DNA from: Neolewinella aurantiaca
Lineage (GTDB): Bacteria > Bacteroidota > Bacteroidia > Chitinophagales > Saprospiraceae
NCBI RefSeq assembly: GCF_008014675.1
Contig: NZ_VOXD01000046.1
Location: 1-33,782 of the forward strand
Length of the DNA: 33,782 nt
Reading direction: 5' to 3'
Below the pieces are notes generated by a model that did no database searches, had not been told where the DNA came from, and was given only the letters and a program-made list of their open reading frames with translations. Position numbers and translations under genes: made by a program. This document shows positions 7,624 to 14,934 of this stretch, one piece after another; position 1 is the stretch's first letter, and each line of letters begins with the position of its first letter.

Positions 7624-8457
7624 TTAAAGTTCGTAGCTTTTAATTACGGCAAGCTTGTTCTTTTGCATTTCAGCACCGAGGTGTTTGTTGCAATTGTTGA
7701 TGTAAAATTCGAGCCCAGCACCGACGTCTTCGGCTTCATGGATCACGGAGCCTTTGTCTAAAACCAGCAGGCGATCTGCGACTTTAAGGATTTTACGAAT
7801 GTGATTGGTTATAAAGATCACACCCTTCCCCGGCTCGTTGACGAATTCACGGAGGTTGTCCATGCACTTGGCCTTGAAGGCCGAGTCTCCAACAGCGAGT
7901 GACTCGTCGATGATGAATACATCAGGGTTGGTAGCCATCGCGATGGAGTAAGCAAGGCGGGCCTTCATACCGGAAGAGTAATTCCCAAAGGGGCGGTCCA
8001 GGCGGTCTCCTAACTCAGAAAATGACTCGATGAAGGGGACTTTTGCCTCAATTTCTGGCAGGGTCATACCGTACATAGAACCTTTGATGTAAATGTTCTC
8101 GCGGCCGGTGAAGAGTGGCTGCATACCGGCGCTAAGAGCAAAAATAGCGGTTAGTTTCAAGCCGGGTAAGCTTGTTATAGTTCCCCCGTCCAGGTTGTAA
8201 ATACCACTGATTAGCCGCATCAGGGTAGTCTTGCCGGAGCCGTTTACTCCTACTATGGCAAGGATTTCTCCGGAGTACAGCGTCATATTGATATCGCGGA
8301 GGCTATAAAATTCTCCCTTACGGAGACCAGGGTTTTTACGTGAGGGAGAAACAATGTCGCGCCACATATCCTGAGCGCCGTGCAGGAGACCTCTGCGCAG
8401 ATCGGAACTGAATTTCTTATGGAGTCCCGAGACCTGAATGAGTGGTTGTTTTTCCAT
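7624..8457 (-). CDS. ABC transporter ATP-binding protein (polysaccharide export, Wzt/KpsT-type)
   Basis: This 277-residue ATPase energises export of a glycan through the permease encoded just upstream. It has Walker A GVNGSGKTT (residues 70-78), signature YSSGMKARLA (around S161-M164), Walker B VFIIDES (D184, E185) and switch His219 in FITNH. The N-terminal extension of about 40 residues before the nucleotide-binding core and the FGNYSSGMKARLAYSIA phrasing are typical of O-antigen, teichoic acid and capsule exporters. There is no long C-terminal carbohydrate-binding domain, so it resembles the short Wzt/KpsT form. Its ATG overlaps the permease stop in a TAATG junction, so the pair is co-translated. 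It converges with the MBOAT-SGNH gene, which supports a shared polysaccharide pathway. Confidence 0.93.
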   Translation of the reverse strand: MEKQPLIQVSGLHKKFSSDLRRGLLHGAQDMWRDIVSPSRKNPGLRKGEFYSLRDINMTLYSGEILAIVGVNGSGKTTLMRLISGIYNLDGGTITSLPGLKLTAIFALSAGMQPLFTGRENIYIKGSMYGMTLPEIEAKVPFIESFSELGDRLDRPFGNYSSGMKARLAYSIAMATNPDVFIIDESLAVGDSAFKAKCMDNLREFVNEPGKGVIFITNHIRKILKVADRLLVLDKGSVIHEAEDVGAGLEFYINNCNKHLGAEMQKNKLAVIKSYEL

Positions 8458-9332
8458 TAGTTGGCTATTAATCGCTCACGGATGCGCGGCTCGGTAATCT
8501 GAAAAATACGAAACGCAATGAGAAAGAAAACGATACTCAATACGGCAAAAAATCCGAAATAGAAAGGTGCGAAAAAGGTCCCGTTTGTGAGTAGGTCACG
8601 GGGGAACCCGATCAAATAGGTAAGTGGGTTCATCGCAACCAGATCGGAAAGTATCCCGATTTCAAGCTTAGGGGAATAAAGAATTGGCGTCAGGTACATC
8701 AATAAGCGAATACCTTCATCGGCCATCCGGCTGATATCCGCAACAACAATTCGAAGTGGAGAAACGAGTAGTCCGATCCCGGTACCAAGAAGAAGCAACG
8801 GAATCAGGGCAAAGGGAAACAGCAGTGCGGCCAACCCAAACCGGACGCCAAAAAGCCATAAAACCGCTACGTTAAGGAATAAGGGAATTGCAAACCGGAT
8901 CAAGTGGACTACGACGGCCTGGGCTACCAGGGTAATTATCGGAAAAGGCGTCATCAGTAGCAATCGGCCGTACTTCTCCTGAATTCGGGAACAGGCGCGG
9001 TAGATTTCCGCAAAGAACCCCCAAACCGAAGTGCTCAATAATACATAAGCAGGGTAGGGAACCTCCGTGTCGCCAGGGTTGAGGATGCCTGCCTGGTTGA
9101 GAAGAACCCAAACTAAAACAGCTACAAGCGGTACGAGTACCATCCAGCCCAGCCCTAATAAAGAGCGACGAAATTCGGCCCGGATCTCAACACGGCTCAA
9201 CTGCCGTACAAGCAGCGAGTAAGAGCGGAGGTCCTGAAATGTCTTACTCACAGACACACGTGTGTTTTGCTGCTCAGAAAGATGAAGCGGAGATAACAGG
9301 TGACTGTCGGGTGACTTGGGGGTGTTGGTCAT
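8457..9332 (-). CDS. ABC-2 type permease (polysaccharide export, Wzm-type)
   Basis: This membrane partner of the adjacent ATPase is 291 residues from ATG 9332. The sequence shows an amphipathic cytoplasmic N-terminus (LVRQLSRVEIRAEFRRSLLG), about six hydrophobic segments and the family phrases LLGLGWMVLVPL, LGTGIGLLVSPLRIVVADI and YLTPILYSP. These are typical of ABC2_membrane transporters for O-antigen or capsule. A longer reading from TTG 9398 is possible, with AAGGAG seven bases before it. However, its extra 22 residues (MKTCFAPAHCAHLKG...) look non-conserved and contain a copy of the dispersed motif, so ATG 9332 is preferred. It is divergent from the carrier-protein operon and shares a 190-base regulatory interval with it. 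Confidence 0.88.
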   Translation of the reverse strand: MTNTPKSPDSHLLSPLHLSEQQNTRVSVSKTFQDLRSYSLLVRQLSRVEIRAEFRRSLLGLGWMVLVPLVAVLVWVLLNQAGILNPGDTEVPYPAYVLLSTSVWGFFAEIYRACSRIQEKYGRLLLMTPFPIITLVAQAVVVHLIRFAIPLFLNVAVLWLFGVRFGLAALLFPFALIPLLLLGTGIGLLVSPLRIVVADISRMADEGIRLLMYLTPILYSPKLEIGILSDLVAMNPLTYLIGFPRDLLTNGTFFAPFYFGFFAVLSIVFFLIAFRIFQITEPRIRERLIAN

Positions 9333-9365
9333 GGTTTCTCGCTGGCACAAAGTGCCTTTTAGGTG

Positions 9366-9385
9366 GGCGCAGTGCGCAGGTGCAA
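9366..9385 (-). repeat. Dispersed motif, copy 3 (variant, 20 bp)
   Basis: Read on the minus strand: TTGCACCTGCGCACTGCGCC. The first 11 bases match the consensus; the second half has one extra base and substitutions. It lies just upstream of the preferred permease start. Confidence 0.45.
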
Positions 9386-9424
9386 AGCAGGTTTTCAAGA
9401 GAATACTCCTTGAAATACTGTAAT

Positions 9425-9441
9425 CGGCCGGTGACCGGCCG
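9425..9441. promoter_or_regulatory. Perfect GC-rich palindrome in a divergent intergenic region, possible operator
   Basis: CGGCCGGT-G-ACCGGCCG is an 8-bp perfect inverted repeat with a single central base. It stands between the divergent ABC permease and carrier-protein genes. TACCTTG at 9461-9467 resembles a -7 element, which would put the palindrome near -33 of the carrier-protein operon. A protein-binding role is inferred from symmetry and position only. Confidence 0.4.
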
Positions 9442-9482
9442 GTGGTTGTAATGGCTTTCGTACCTTGCCCTCTTAAGTTGCC

Positions 9483-9501
9483 CTGTACCTGCGTCCGCGC
9501 A
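9483..9501 (+). repeat. Dispersed 19-bp motif, copy 4
   Basis: CTGTACCTGCGTCCGCGCA sits in the leader 20 bases before the carrier-protein ATG, preceded by TTGCC. It deviates from the consensus at two positions. Confidence 0.6.
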
Positions 9502-9521
9502 CAAAACTACTAAACAAAGAA

Positions 9522-9776
9522 ATGACTAACATCAAAGAAGACGTAAAGGCCTACATTATTGAAGAATTCGCCTATGAAGCCGATGTGGGACCACTGACCG
9601 ATTCCACGCCGCTACTAAGCAGCGGTATCATCGATTCCATCTCTGCCCTGCAGCTGGTTGAGTTTTTGGAAAACAAGTACAGCTTTTCATTTCAGGCGCA
9701 CGAAGTAGATCAGGATAATCTTGACAACCTTGCGCTTATCGAGGCCTTCGTTATGTCTAAAGTAAGCGCAAAGTAA
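9522..9776 (+). CDS. Acyl/peptidyl carrier protein
   Basis: An 84-residue stand-alone carrier protein. GIIDSISALQLVEFLE holds the attachment serine (S39 in the D-S motif) that receives 4'-phosphopantetheine. The rest is the expected four-helix length, with an acidic surface. It is the first gene of a tightly packed operon, with only 2 bases before the adenylation-domain gene, so its partner is almost certainly that enzyme. The DSIS motif and pairing with an adenylation domain are like DltC or the PltL-type carriers of prolyl groups. It is predicted to hold the aminoacyl thioester while the downstream dehydrogenase and halogenase act on it. Confidence 0.93.
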   Translation: MTNIKEDVKAYIIEEFAYEADVGPLTDSTPLLSSGIIDSISALQLVEFLENKYSFSFQAHEVDQDNLDNLALIEAFVMSKVSAK

Positions 9777-9778
9777 GC

Positions 9779-11293
9779 ATGAACGGACTCGCCGGCAACT
9801 TCGCTGAAACAGCCCTCCGCTACCCAAATCAGGTCGCACTGGAAAGCAAGGCCGAAGGGAAACTGACTTATCGGGAGCTCGACCTCAGGGTCTGCGAATT
9901 CAGCGATGTTCTGGAAGGATACGGTGTTACTGCCGGCGACAGGGTAGCTTTGGTATTGCCTAAATCGCAGTTTAAGGTTGTCGTGATATTATCTGTAATC
10001 AGGTTGGGAGCCGCCTACGTTCCGTTGGATGTTGCCGCTCCGTTCTCGCGTAATAAGTTCGTAATTGCCGAAGCAAAACCGAAACTGATACTTGCCGCTC
10101 CCGGCCTTCTGGGAACACTAGACGGAGTCTGGGACGAGGAGCCCATTATCCCGGATGAAGGAGAAGAGTTCGTCGCACTGATCGCTGCTGATGATGCTGC
10201 CCGAGATGAACTTCCCGGCCTTGCGTACATCTTGTTTACTTCCGGTTCTACCGGCAAGCCGAAGGGCGTTGCCATCAGCGAGGCCGCCGCTTTGGCGTTT
10301 GTCAGTTGGGCCAGTGCTGAGTTTAATCTTCGGCCGACGGATAGTGTCGCCTCTGTAGTTCCCTTTCATTTTGATCTTTCCATTTTCGACCTCCACGCAA
10401 CGCTGACCTCTGGCGCTCGTCTTGTCCTGATCTCCGAAGCAGCCACCAAAAACCCCCGGCTGCTGGCGGGTGAACTGGCTGAACTCGGAGCAAGCTTCCT
10501 GTATACGACCCCTACCTCACTACGCTTGCTGGTAAGCCACGGTAAATGTGAAACGCATAACCTTACTGGTCTGCGCCAGGTGCTTTACGCCGGAGAGGCT
10601 TACCCCGTCGCCGACCTTGTTCGTTTGATGGAAACGCTGCCTGAGGCTGAAATCGCAAACCTCTACGGACCAACGGAAACCAACGTCGTAACCTTCCACC
10701 GGTTGCGCGGGGTACCTGAGCCGGGGCAGCAAAAAAATATTCCCATCGGCAGGGCTTGTCCCTACGCCCGCTTATTATTGTGGGACGATGGACCTGTTAA
10801 TCAGGTGCCGGACGCAGAGGGAGAACTGCTCGTCGCTGGTGATTCACTGGCGGTCGGCTATCTCGATCCGGAAGCAACAAGTCGCGCCTTCATCAGCTAC
10901 AACGATGAGCGGTTTTACCACACCGGAGATCTGGTGTGGGTGGATGATCAGGAAAACCTGATCTTCCTTGGGCGTAAGGACAGGATGGTCAAGCGAAGAG
11001 GCTACCGCATCGAGCCCGCCGAGATAGAAGCTGCCCTTCAGCTACATCCCGCGGTCTCCCGCGCGGCAATTACGACCGGAACTGCCAAAGACGGAGGCGT
11101 AAAGCTCGTGGCACACTACGAGGTCACTTCGGGAGAACCCGCACCCACCAAACTCGACCTGATGGCTTACTGCCGGGAACACCTGCCCTTGTATATGGTG
11201 CCCGATGGTTTCCGGCAGGAAGTCGAATTGCCCCGAACGAGTTCTCAGAAAACTGATTATGCCACCCTGCAAGCCGCTGTAGATGAAGAATAA
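9779..11293 (+). CDS. Stand-alone adenylation domain, predicted L-prolyl-AMP ligase
   Basis: This 504-residue AMP-forming ligase activates an amino acid and loads it onto the carrier protein. Visible core motifs are LFTSGSTGKPKG (A3, about 151-162), LYGPTE (A5), FYHTGD and a following GRKDRMVKRRGYRIE hinge (A7-A8), and K491 in SSQKTDY (A10). Aligning by eye to the GrsA pocket, the specificity residues read D-L-F-Y-L-A-L-V-V-K. This is very close to the D-L-L-Y-L-A-L-V-C-K type that I recall for the PltF/RedM proline-activating enzymes, and unlike typical NRPS proline modules. DltA-type D-alanine ligases share the FDLS start and are the main alternative. The 11-base overlap with the next gene, which is dehydrogenase-like, favours proline. 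No condensation or thioesterase domain is attached. Confidence 0.88.
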   Translation: MNGLAGNFAETALRYPNQVALESKAEGKLTYRELDLRVCEFSDVLEGYGVTAGDRVALVLPKSQFKVVVILSVIRLGAAYVPLDVAAPFSRNKFVIAEAKPKLILAAPGLLGTLDGVWDEEPIIPDEGEEFVALIAADDAARDELPGLAYILFTSGSTGKPKGVAISEAAALAFVSWASAEFNLRPTDSVASVVPFHFDLSIFDLHATLTSGARLVLISEAATKNPRLLAGELAELGASFLYTTPTSLRLLVSHGKCETHNLTGLRQVLYAGEAYPVADLVRLMETLPEAEIANLYGPTETNVVTFHRLRGVPEPGQQKNIPIGRACPYARLLLWDDGPVNQVPDAEGELLVAGDSLAVGYLDPEATSRAFISYNDERFYHTGDLVWVDDQENLIFLGRKDRMVKRRGYRIEPAEIEAALQLHPAVSRAAITTGTAKDGGVKLVAHYEVTSGEPAPTKLDLMAYCREHLPLYMVPDGFRQEVELPRTSSQKTDYATLQAAVDEE

Positions 11294-12425
11294 TGACGCT
11301 GTGATCAGCCCGGGAGAAGTAATAACTGCAATTGAGCGCTTTGCTCAGCAAGCCAATACGTTGCGTATCTCTACGCCGGACGATTTTCGCCTCAAATGGA
11401 CAATGGCGGGCAGGGAAGGACTCCCCGGACTTGTTGTTTCAACTGAATACGGCGGTCTCGGACTAGGAGCAAAAGGTACTTGCCTTGCGCTCGAAGAACT
11501 GGGCCGTACGCACGAAGATGCCGGCTTTAATTTCGCCCTCGCGGCCCATTTGCTGGCCTGTGTCGTGCCGATCAATTCCTACTGCGACTCAGCAGAGTCT
11601 GAAAATTGGCTCTCCAGAATAGCCAACGGAGAATGCGTAGTCGCCAACGCGATGACAGAAGGCGGGGCAGGTTCAGCGGCGTATAACATGGCAACCGTTG
11701 CCGAACCCGTTGCCGGGAAGTACAGGCTCCGGGGAGAGAAAACGTACTGCAGCAACGGCCCGGTAGCCGATTTGGTGCTGACCTACGCAATGACCAACCC
11801 GAAAAAGGGCGCTTTTGGTGGAATAACAGCTTTTGTCCTGGACCCCGAGAAGCACGGCTTTAGGAGAGGACCGGTAATCCCAAAGGCGGGGCTGACTGGA
11901 TGTTTGCTCGGGGAGTTTGCGTTTGCAGACCTGATTGTTGGTGATGAAGACATTCTTGGCAGTCCCGGCGGGGGAGCGGTGATCTTTCAGGAGTCTATGA
12001 ACTGGGAAAGAATTTGCCTCGGTGCACTTCATCTTGGGGAGATGACGCGACTGCTCAAAAATGTAGTCACGTTTGCTAATTCCCGGAAACCGGGAGGTGT
12101 AGCCATCAGTAAGCACCAGTCGGTCACACACCCTTTAGCGCGGCTTAAGGCACGGATGGCTTCCGCCCGGGCACTGATGATCCTGGCCGCCGAAAAGCTG
12201 GACGAAGGACAGCCCGTTGCCGAAGAGGCGGCGATGGTTAAGCTACTCGTTAGTGAGCTCTACCGTGATTTTGCCGTTCAGCTGCACCAAACTTATGGAG
12301 GTGTAGCTTTTCACGCCGGCCATCCTGCAGCAGAATGTTTGGCCAATTCTGCCGCGTCAACAATCTATTCCGGCACTTCGGAAGTTCAGTGTAATATTAT
12401 TGCCCGATATTTGGGCCTCCGCTAA
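11283..12425 (+). CDS. Acyl-CoA dehydrogenase-like flavoprotein, predicted prolyl-carrier-protein dehydrogenase
   Basis: This 380-residue protein has the full acyl-CoA dehydrogenase fold: an N-terminal helical part with STEYGGLGLG, a middle barrel with NAMTEGGAGSAA and GEKTYCSNG, and a C-terminal helical part ending YSGTSEVQCNIIARYLGL. The common catalytic Glu of the YEGT motif is replaced by Ser (TIYSGTSEVQ). E242 in MNWERICLG occupies the alternative site used by isovaleryl-CoA dehydrogenase, a pattern also expected of the PltE/RedW prolyl-S-PCP oxidases. In context, with carrier protein and proline-type adenylation domain upstream, it should oxidise prolyl thioester to pyrrole-2-carboxyl thioester using FAD. 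A fatty-acid role is less likely because no beta-oxidation genes are near. It starts inside the end of the ligase gene. Confidence 0.87.
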   Translation: MKNNDAVISPGEVITAIERFAQQANTLRISTPDDFRLKWTMAGREGLPGLVVSTEYGGLGLGAKGTCLALEELGRTHEDAGFNFALAAHLLACVVPINSYCDSAESENWLSRIANGECVVANAMTEGGAGSAAYNMATVAEPVAGKYRLRGEKTYCSNGPVADLVLTYAMTNPKKGAFGGITAFVLDPEKHGFRRGPVIPKAGLTGCLLGEFAFADLIVGDEDILGSPGGGAVIFQESMNWERICLGALHLGEMTRLLKNVVTFANSRKPGGVAISKHQSVTHPLARLKARMASARALMILAAEKLDEGQPVAEEAAMVKLLVSELYRDFAVQLHQTYGGVAFHAGHPAAECLANSAASTIYSGTSEVQCNIIARYLGLR

Positions 12426-12431
12426 CCGCAA

Positions 12432-13817
12432 ATGACTTCGAACATCATGAATTCAGAAGATAAAAATTACGACGTAATCGTCATCGGGGGTGGCCCCGCC
12501 GGATCAACTACGGCCACTACGCTGGCCCGAAAAGGTCATGATGTCCTGCTGCTCGAGAAAGCCAGGTTCCCGCGTGAACACGTAGGCGAATCATTGTTGC
12601 CTTTTTGTTACCAGGTCTTTGAAGAACTTGGCGTACTGGACAAAATGGAGGCCAACTTCAGCCGGAAACCCGGCGTAACGTTTTCTAATTACGATGGTAC
12701 TGACCAATCTCACTGGTGCTTCTCGCACGTGATAAACGACCCGAGCTACTTGTCCTTCCATGTTCACAGAGCTAAATTTGATGACATTCTGCTTCGCAAC
12801 AGCGAAGCTAACGGTGTAGAGGTAGCGGAGGAAATGAGTGTGCGACAGGTTGACTTTACGGATGACGGTAAAGGAGTCAACGTCTCAGCTACGGATGCTA
12901 ACGGAGAGGACAAAACCTTTAAGGGACGCTTTGTGGTTGATGCCAGCGGGCAGACCACACTGCTGGCGAGACAGTTTGGGAGCAAAAAGCCCTTCGAAAG
13001 CCTCAAACCCCGGGCTGCGATATCCTGCCACTGGCTGAACGCAAATCTGGAAGAAGACCTGGCTGAGGGTAATATTAAGATCGTTCACCTGGAAGGGGAG
13101 AAGCTTGGCTGGATCTGGATGATCCCTCTGGCAAACGGCCGCCTCAGCATGGGAGTAGCCGCCAATATGACTTATGTAAATGCCCGGCGCAGAGAACTCA
13201 GTAAAGCCCACGACAACTGGCAGGAGGCTTTCTACCTGGAGGAACTACGCTCTTCTCCGGTAGTTGCGCGCACTATCGAGGGAGCCAGCCTGGCGCAGCC
13301 AGTGGCTGCAAATGGAGATTTTTCCTACTATGCGGCCGAGAAATACGGAGACCGCTTCGCCATCGTCGGTGATGCGGCCGGGTTTCTGGATCCCATTTTC
13401 TCCAGCGGTATTTACCTGGGCATTAAGGGCGGCCAGCGGGTAGCGGAGGGTATCAGTGCTTTGCTTGAAAATAATGATGGTACCGTCCTCGAAAAGGCGT
13501 ATCAGGATGTTGACGGAGCTTACCAGCTTGTCGAAAAACTGATCAACACTTTTTACGAGCCCGGTTCCGTTCGGTTTTCCGGTGTTGACAAAGTACTAGA
13601 CCAGAGCTATAAGAAATTCGAAACAGCTTATTCGATTCTTCATCTGGTGTTGGCCGGAGACTTTTTCTCTAATCACCAGAAGTACATTAAGGCAATCGAA
13701 TTGCTGCGCGATAAAAGCATGATCGATAAGTACCGTAACCTGATCAAGCACCCGGTAACAGAGGTGGACGCCACGGTTTGCCGGCGCAAGGAGGAATCCG
13801 TTATAACAATGGCTTAA
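12432..13817 (+). CDS. Flavin-dependent halogenase (pyrrole/tryptophan halogenase-like)
   Basis: This 461-residue FAD-binding protein has the Rossmann motif VIVIGGGPAGSTTATTLARK (G19-x-G21-x-x-G24), FPREHVGESLLP just after it, and WIWMIP at 227-232. The last matches the WxWxIP signature that separates halogenases from ordinary flavin monooxygenases. K79 in SRKPGVTF is positioned like the catalytic lysine of these enzymes. GDAAGFLDPIFSSG is the second FAD-contact block. The genes before it predict a pyrrolyl carrier thioester, so this ring is the probable substrate, chlorinated or brominated; the choice of halide cannot be seen. A flavin reductase is not encoded nearby and must come from elsewhere. 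An alternative start is the ATG at 12447. Flexirubin-pathway flavoproteins are a possible alternative family, but no flexirubin genes are present. Confidence 0.85.
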   Translation: MTSNIMNSEDKNYDVIVIGGGPAGSTTATTLARKGHDVLLLEKARFPREHVGESLLPFCYQVFEELGVLDKMEANFSRKPGVTFSNYDGTDQSHWCFSHVINDPSYLSFHVHRAKFDDILLRNSEANGVEVAEEMSVRQVDFTDDGKGVNVSATDANGEDKTFKGRFVVDASGQTTLLARQFGSKKPFESLKPRAAISCHWLNANLEEDLAEGNIKIVHLEGEKLGWIWMIPLANGRLSMGVAANMTYVNARRRELSKAHDNWQEAFYLEELRSSPVVARTIEGASLAQPVAANGDFSYYAAEKYGDRFAIVGDAAGFLDPIFSSGIYLGIKGGQRVAEGISALLENNDGTVLEKAYQDVDGAYQLVEKLINTFYEPGSVRFSGVDKVLDQSYKKFETAYSILHLVLAGDFFSNHQKYIKAIELLRDKSMIDKYRNLIKHPVTEVDATVCRRKEESVITMA

Positions 13818-14524
13818 TGTACGAGGATAACTGGAACGCTTATTACGAAGGAAATTACCGGAAGCTGGGGCGAAAAGCTCTCTGGGACGTAGAGCCCGAA
13901 CGCGCCGTCGCCCTCGACCAACGGTATTTTGCCGATCCTTTTGACCCCGGTCTTCCCGTTGTTGATCTGGGGTGTGGTACGGGAGAACAGTCCGCTTACC
14001 TGCGCGCACACTACGATCATGTGATTGGGGTAGATGTAGCTACCGTTGCGGTGGAAATGGCAAAAGAAAATCACCAGCAGGAAGGACTCGGGTACGAGTT
14101 CCTGGATGCCACCCGGCCGGATATGGCCGAAGCGCTGCGCGCACGTATCGGAGAGTCTAACGTCTACATGCGGGGCGTACTGCACCAGATATTACCCGAG
14201 CACCTGGCCCGCTTTCAGGAGGTCCTTTCCATTCTCATGGGGAAACGGGGCTGCTGTTATTTCAACGAGGTTTCGGCAGGCATCCGGGAGTACTTTACGG
14301 AATCATCTGATCGGTTTGCGGAATTACCCAAACGGATGCAGCAGGTTTTTATCAGTAATTTACCCCCGCGCGGCCTGGAGTTGGAAACCGTTACGAACTT
14401 CTTTCCGTCTTCAGGCTTTAAAACTACTGATGTTCGCAAAGGGAAGTTAGAAACTAATCTCAATTTCCTAACCGGCGAACCTATATTTATCCCTTCTGTA
14501 CAGGGACTGGTACATCCAGCCTAA
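13817..14524 (+). CDS. Class I SAM-dependent methyltransferase
   Basis: A 235-residue methyltransferase. VVDLGCGTGEQSAYL is SAM-binding motif I, IGVDVA carries the acidic ribose-binding residue, and LDATRPDM is motif II. The C-terminal part (NEVSAGIREYF...FFPSSGFK) is generic and does not show the substrate. ATG 13817 shares one base with the halogenase stop (TAATG), and this tight junction is preferred over an upstream in-frame ATG at 13778 inside the halogenase gene. In this operon it could methylate the halopyrrole ring, its nitrogen, or a carboxylate; all of these are inference. A small-molecule O- or N-methyltransferase is a safe description. Confidence 0.85.
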   Translation: MYEDNWNAYYEGNYRKLGRKALWDVEPERAVALDQRYFADPFDPGLPVVDLGCGTGEQSAYLRAHYDHVIGVDVATVAVEMAKENHQQEGLGYEFLDATRPDMAEALRARIGESNVYMRGVLHQILPEHLARFQEVLSILMGKRGCCYFNEVSAGIREYFTESSDRFAELPKRMQQVFISNLPPRGLELETVTNFFPSSGFKTTDVRKGKLETNLNFLTGEPIFIPSVQGLVHPA

Positions 14525-14543
14525 CAATAAAATCAATACGATT

Positions 14544-14897
14544 ATGAGGTTTTTACTTTTTGCAGGAATCACAACACTTTGCTTCTTTCTGACAAGCTGT
14601 AATCGCGCCCCCGACTCCGCAGCAGAAGCTGAGACGATATCAAAGATGGAGAAAGAGGTCGACGAGGCCGTTTTTCAGGGAGATGCATCAGATTACGGAC
14701 AAAAAGCGATCAGCCAATTCGAGTCTCGTGTTACCCTCACGGAAGAGCAGAAAGCCGAGATCCTCAAGATGAGTAGTGAGTACGACTTTGCCAACGCCAG
14801 CGTATCGGAGCGCAGTGATATGGTTAAAAAGATGGTAGAACGGATTAAAAGCGAAGTACTTACCGAAGACCAGTTGAAAAAGGCAAGGAATAAATAG
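14544..14897 (+). CDS. Small lipoprotein with LTxxQ-like motifs
   Basis: This 117-residue protein begins MRFLLFAGITTLCFFLTSCN, a signal peptide with a lipobox (LTSC), so the mature protein is lipid-anchored at Cys19. The mature part is highly charged and helical. It contains TLTEEQKAEIL and VLTEDQLKKA, which resemble the LTxxQ motif of CpxP/Spy-type periplasmic proteins, though the overall match is weak. It follows the methyltransferase by 19 bases and probably ends the operon. Its role in the pathway is unknown; sensing or buffering of an envelope-active product would fit its location, but this is speculation. Confidence 0.75.
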   Translation: MRFLLFAGITTLCFFLTSCNRAPDSAAEAETISKMEKEVDEAVFQGDASDYGQKAISQFESRVTLTEEQKAEILKMSSEYDFANASVSERSDMVKKMVERIKSEVLTEDQLKKARNK

Positions 14898-14934
14898 TCA
14901 GCATTTGCCGACGAGAGCCTGTCTTAACTGAAGA

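Noticed and set aside
9333..9398. N-terminal extension of the ABC permease from TTG 9398 with AAGGAG upstream
   Set aside because: The added residues are not family-like and include the dispersed motif; Bacteroidota seldom depend on such ribosome sites. It is kept as an alternative in the feature note.
9779..11293. Reading the adenylation domain and carrier as plain DltA/DltC for D-alanine
   Set aside because: The pocket residues fit the proline type better, and the genes fused in the same operon are an oxidase and halogenase, which D-alanylation does not need.
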